From Flavobacteriaceae bacterium UBA5079 (GTDB taxonomy: Bacteria; Bacteroidota; Bacteroidia; Flavobacteriales; Flavobacteriaceae): a stretch of 7,087 nt of DNA. Below are positions 5,706 to 7,087 of the stretch, one piece after another. The notes under the pieces are model-generated. The model was not told the origin of the DNA, searched no databases, and saw only the letters and a program-made list of their open reading frames with translations. Within the stretch, counting starts at the first letter, position 1. Each line of letters starts with the position of its first letter. The position numbers were made by a program, and so were the translations under genes. The stretch lies in assembly GCA_002414705.1 (NCBI GenBank), contig DIAL01000014.1:1-7087 (forward strand). Direction: 5' to 3'.

Positions 5706-7087
5706 ATGAAAACTAAAATTGTTTTTTGTTTATGTCTGCTTGTAAATCTTTTTGCAAAAGCGCAGCAATTAACGATTTTAGGAAGTGAAACTAATTTACC
5801 TATTCCAGGCGTTATTATATCAAACAAAACGGAATCTGTAATCTCCAATTTAAAAGGTGAAGCTGATTTAAGTCAGTTTTCAAATAACGATATTCTTACC
5901 TTTCAAGCTGAAAACTACCATGTTTTAGAGCTACCCAAAAACCAAATTAAAAACAATACAGTCACGTTAAGAGGTCGTGTAGGTTTAGATGAGGTCGTTA
6001 TTTCTGCATCTAAATTTGAACAGAGTAAACGCGATATTCCACAGAAAATAATAAATATTTCAAGTAAAAAAATTCTATTTAATAATCCACAAACAAGTGC
6101 CGATTTATTACGGGAAACAGGTAATGTCTATATTCAAAAAAGCCAGTTAGGTGGCGGAAGCCCTATGATTCGTGGGTTTTCAACCAATAGACTTTTAATT
6201 ACTGTAGATGGTGTCCGTATGAATAATGCCATTTTTAGAGGTGGTAATCTGCAAAATGTAATTTCTATTGATCCGTTAAGCATTCAAAATACCGAAATTA
6301 CACTTGGTGCTGGTTCTGTTGTCTATGGTAGTGATGCTATTGGTGGTGTCATGAGTTTCTTTACTAAAAAACCACAATTATCTTACGAAAAGGATGTTTA
6401 TATAAAAGCGAATGCCTTGGCAAGATATGCCTCTGCTAATTCTGAAAAAACAGGACATGTAGATGTTAATTTCGGACTTAAAAAATGGGCATTTTTAACG
6501 AGCCTTAGTTATAGTGATTTTGACGATTTACGCATGGGAAGTCATGGTCCAACAGACTATTTACGTCCCGAATATGTTGAAACTGTAAACGGTATGGATG
6601 TCATTACCGTAAATGAAAACCCGCGCATTCAAAAACCAACTGGTTTTAATCAATTTCACGCCTTACAAAAAGTGCGTTTTGAAGCTAATGATAATCTATT
6701 AGTTGATTTTGGACTTTACTATTCTACAACCTCAAATTATTCACGTTATGATAGACTTATTCGCTATAATGGTGAAAGTTTACGTTCTGCCGAATGGTAT
6801 TATGGACCTCAAGAATGGTTTATGAGCAATTTGCAAGTAACTAAATCGAGTAACACGTCTTTACTTTTCGATAAATTTCAAACAACAATTGCGTATCAAG
6901 ATTTTAAAGAAAGTAGGCATGATAGAGATTTTCAATCAGTTATAAAGAATAACAGGGAAGAAGATGTCCAGGCTATTTCAGTTAATTTTGATTTAGAAAA
7001 ACAAATTAGCCCTAAAACAGCACTTTTCTATGGAGCAGAATATGTTTATAATTTAGTAAATTCTTCAGGAAGTGAAGAGAATATTAG
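5706..7087 (+). CDS. TonB-dependent outer-membrane receptor, haem/haemoglobin-receptor type (3' partial)
   Basis: The frame is open from ATG 5706 to the right edge: 460 complete codons with no frameshift. The start is fixed by an in-frame TAG at 5694-5696 and by a good signal peptide (residues 1-19, Ala-Lys-Ala before Gln20). Residues ~22-75 resemble the short carboxypeptidase-regulatory-like beta domain common on Bacteroidota receptors. The plug follows at about 95-222: a TonB-box-like Asp-Glu-Val-Val-Ile-Ser-Ala, then Ile-Arg-Gly-Phe-Ser-Thr-Asn-Arg-Leu-Leu (155-164), Val-Asp-Gly-Val-Arg-Met-Asn-Asn-Ala (167-175), Gly-Asn-Leu-Gln-Asn-Val (180-185) and Tyr-Gly-Ser-Asp-Ala-Ile-Gly-Gly-Val (207-215). 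These plug motifs are those of the haemoglobin/transferrin/lactoferrin receptor group. Residues from ~225 onward are aromatic-rich beta-strand sequence of the barrel, which is cut off; relatives are usually 700-800 residues. Substrate is inferred only and could be another siderophore or cobalamin-like ligand. The gap after recO is 20 bp, so cotranscription is likely. Confidence 0.9.
   Translation, partial: MKTKIVFCLCLLVNLFAKAQQLTILGSETNLPIPGVIISNKTESVISNLKGEADLSQFSNNDILTFQAENYHVLELPKNQIKNNTVTLRGRVGLDEVVISASKFEQSKRDIPQKIINISSKKILFNNPQTSADLLRETGNVYIQKSQLGGGSPMIRGFSTNRLLITVDGVRMNNAIFRGGNLQNVISIDPLSIQNTEITLGAGSVVYGSDAIGGVMSFFTKKPQLSYEKDVYIKANALARYASANSEKTGHVDVNFGLKKWAFLTSLSYSDFDDLRMGSHGPTDYLRPEYVETVNGMDVITVNENPRIQKPTGFNQFHALQKVRFEANDNLLVDFGLYYSTTSNYSRYDRLIRYNGESLRSAEWYYGPQEWFMSNLQVTKSSNTSLLFDKFQTTIAYQDFKESRHDRDFQSVIKNNREEDVQAISVNFDLEKQISPKTALFYGAEYVYNLVNSSGSEENI

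Noticed and set aside
1..7087. A novel defence, mobile or phage system, CRISPR array, tRNA or riboswitch
   Set aside because: Nearly all of the window is accounted for by five recognisable genes; no repeat-spacer pattern, integrase, transposase, cloverleaf or conserved riboswitch core was seen on either strand.

Overview
The window looks like a chromosomal segment from a marine-type Flavobacteriaceae member (Bacteroidota). Base composition is strongly AT-rich. Start codons lack strong Shine-Dalgarno sequences. One gene is a recognisable PorZ, a type IX secretion component restricted to this phylum. Exported proteins have signal peptides ending just before Gln, as is common in Bacteroidota. 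Genus cannot be assigned by eye.

Layout: the left third (15-2506) is a two-gene unit on the minus strand. It is transcribed leftward as a membrane-bound O-acyltransferase (MBOAT, AlgI type) followed by an AlgJ/AlgX-like SGNH (DHHW) protein. The two open reading frames overlap by one base (TAATG). Together they look like a machine that moves acetyl groups across the inner membrane onto an exopolysaccharide or surface glycan. An 87-bp divergent intergenic region (2507-2593) carries a perfect 13-bp inverted repeat. Because of its symmetry, it presents a Bacteroidota-type -7 sequence (TAnnTTTG) to both strands. The right two thirds is a plus-strand unit: porZ (2594-4969), recO (4969-5685, again a TAATG overlap) and, 20 bp later, a TonB-dependent receptor of the haem/haemoglobin-receptor type. 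The receptor is open at the right edge (5706-7087, about 460 codons, no frameshift).

How the genes relate: the acetylation pair and porZ both concern the cell surface and share the divergent region, so co-regulation is possible but unproven. recO is a DNA-repair gene whose link to porZ is positional. The receptor may be cotranscribed with it.

The most unusual signal is at the left edge. Plus-strand positions 1-38 form an inverted, diverged copy (32 of 38 bases, first 16 identical) of positions 166-203, the stretch encoding the nucleophile (Asp-Ser-Phe) block of the SGNH gene. The same bases also encode the last codons of that gene and fold into a terminator-like hairpin on the plus strand. 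This could be the remnant of a convergent paralogue, a template-switch scar or a contig-edge artefact; the sequence to the left would decide. I see no RNA genes, CRISPR arrays, insertion sequences or phage genes. Apart from the left-edge structure and the intergenic palindrome, the window is ordinary flavobacterial core and accessory sequence.
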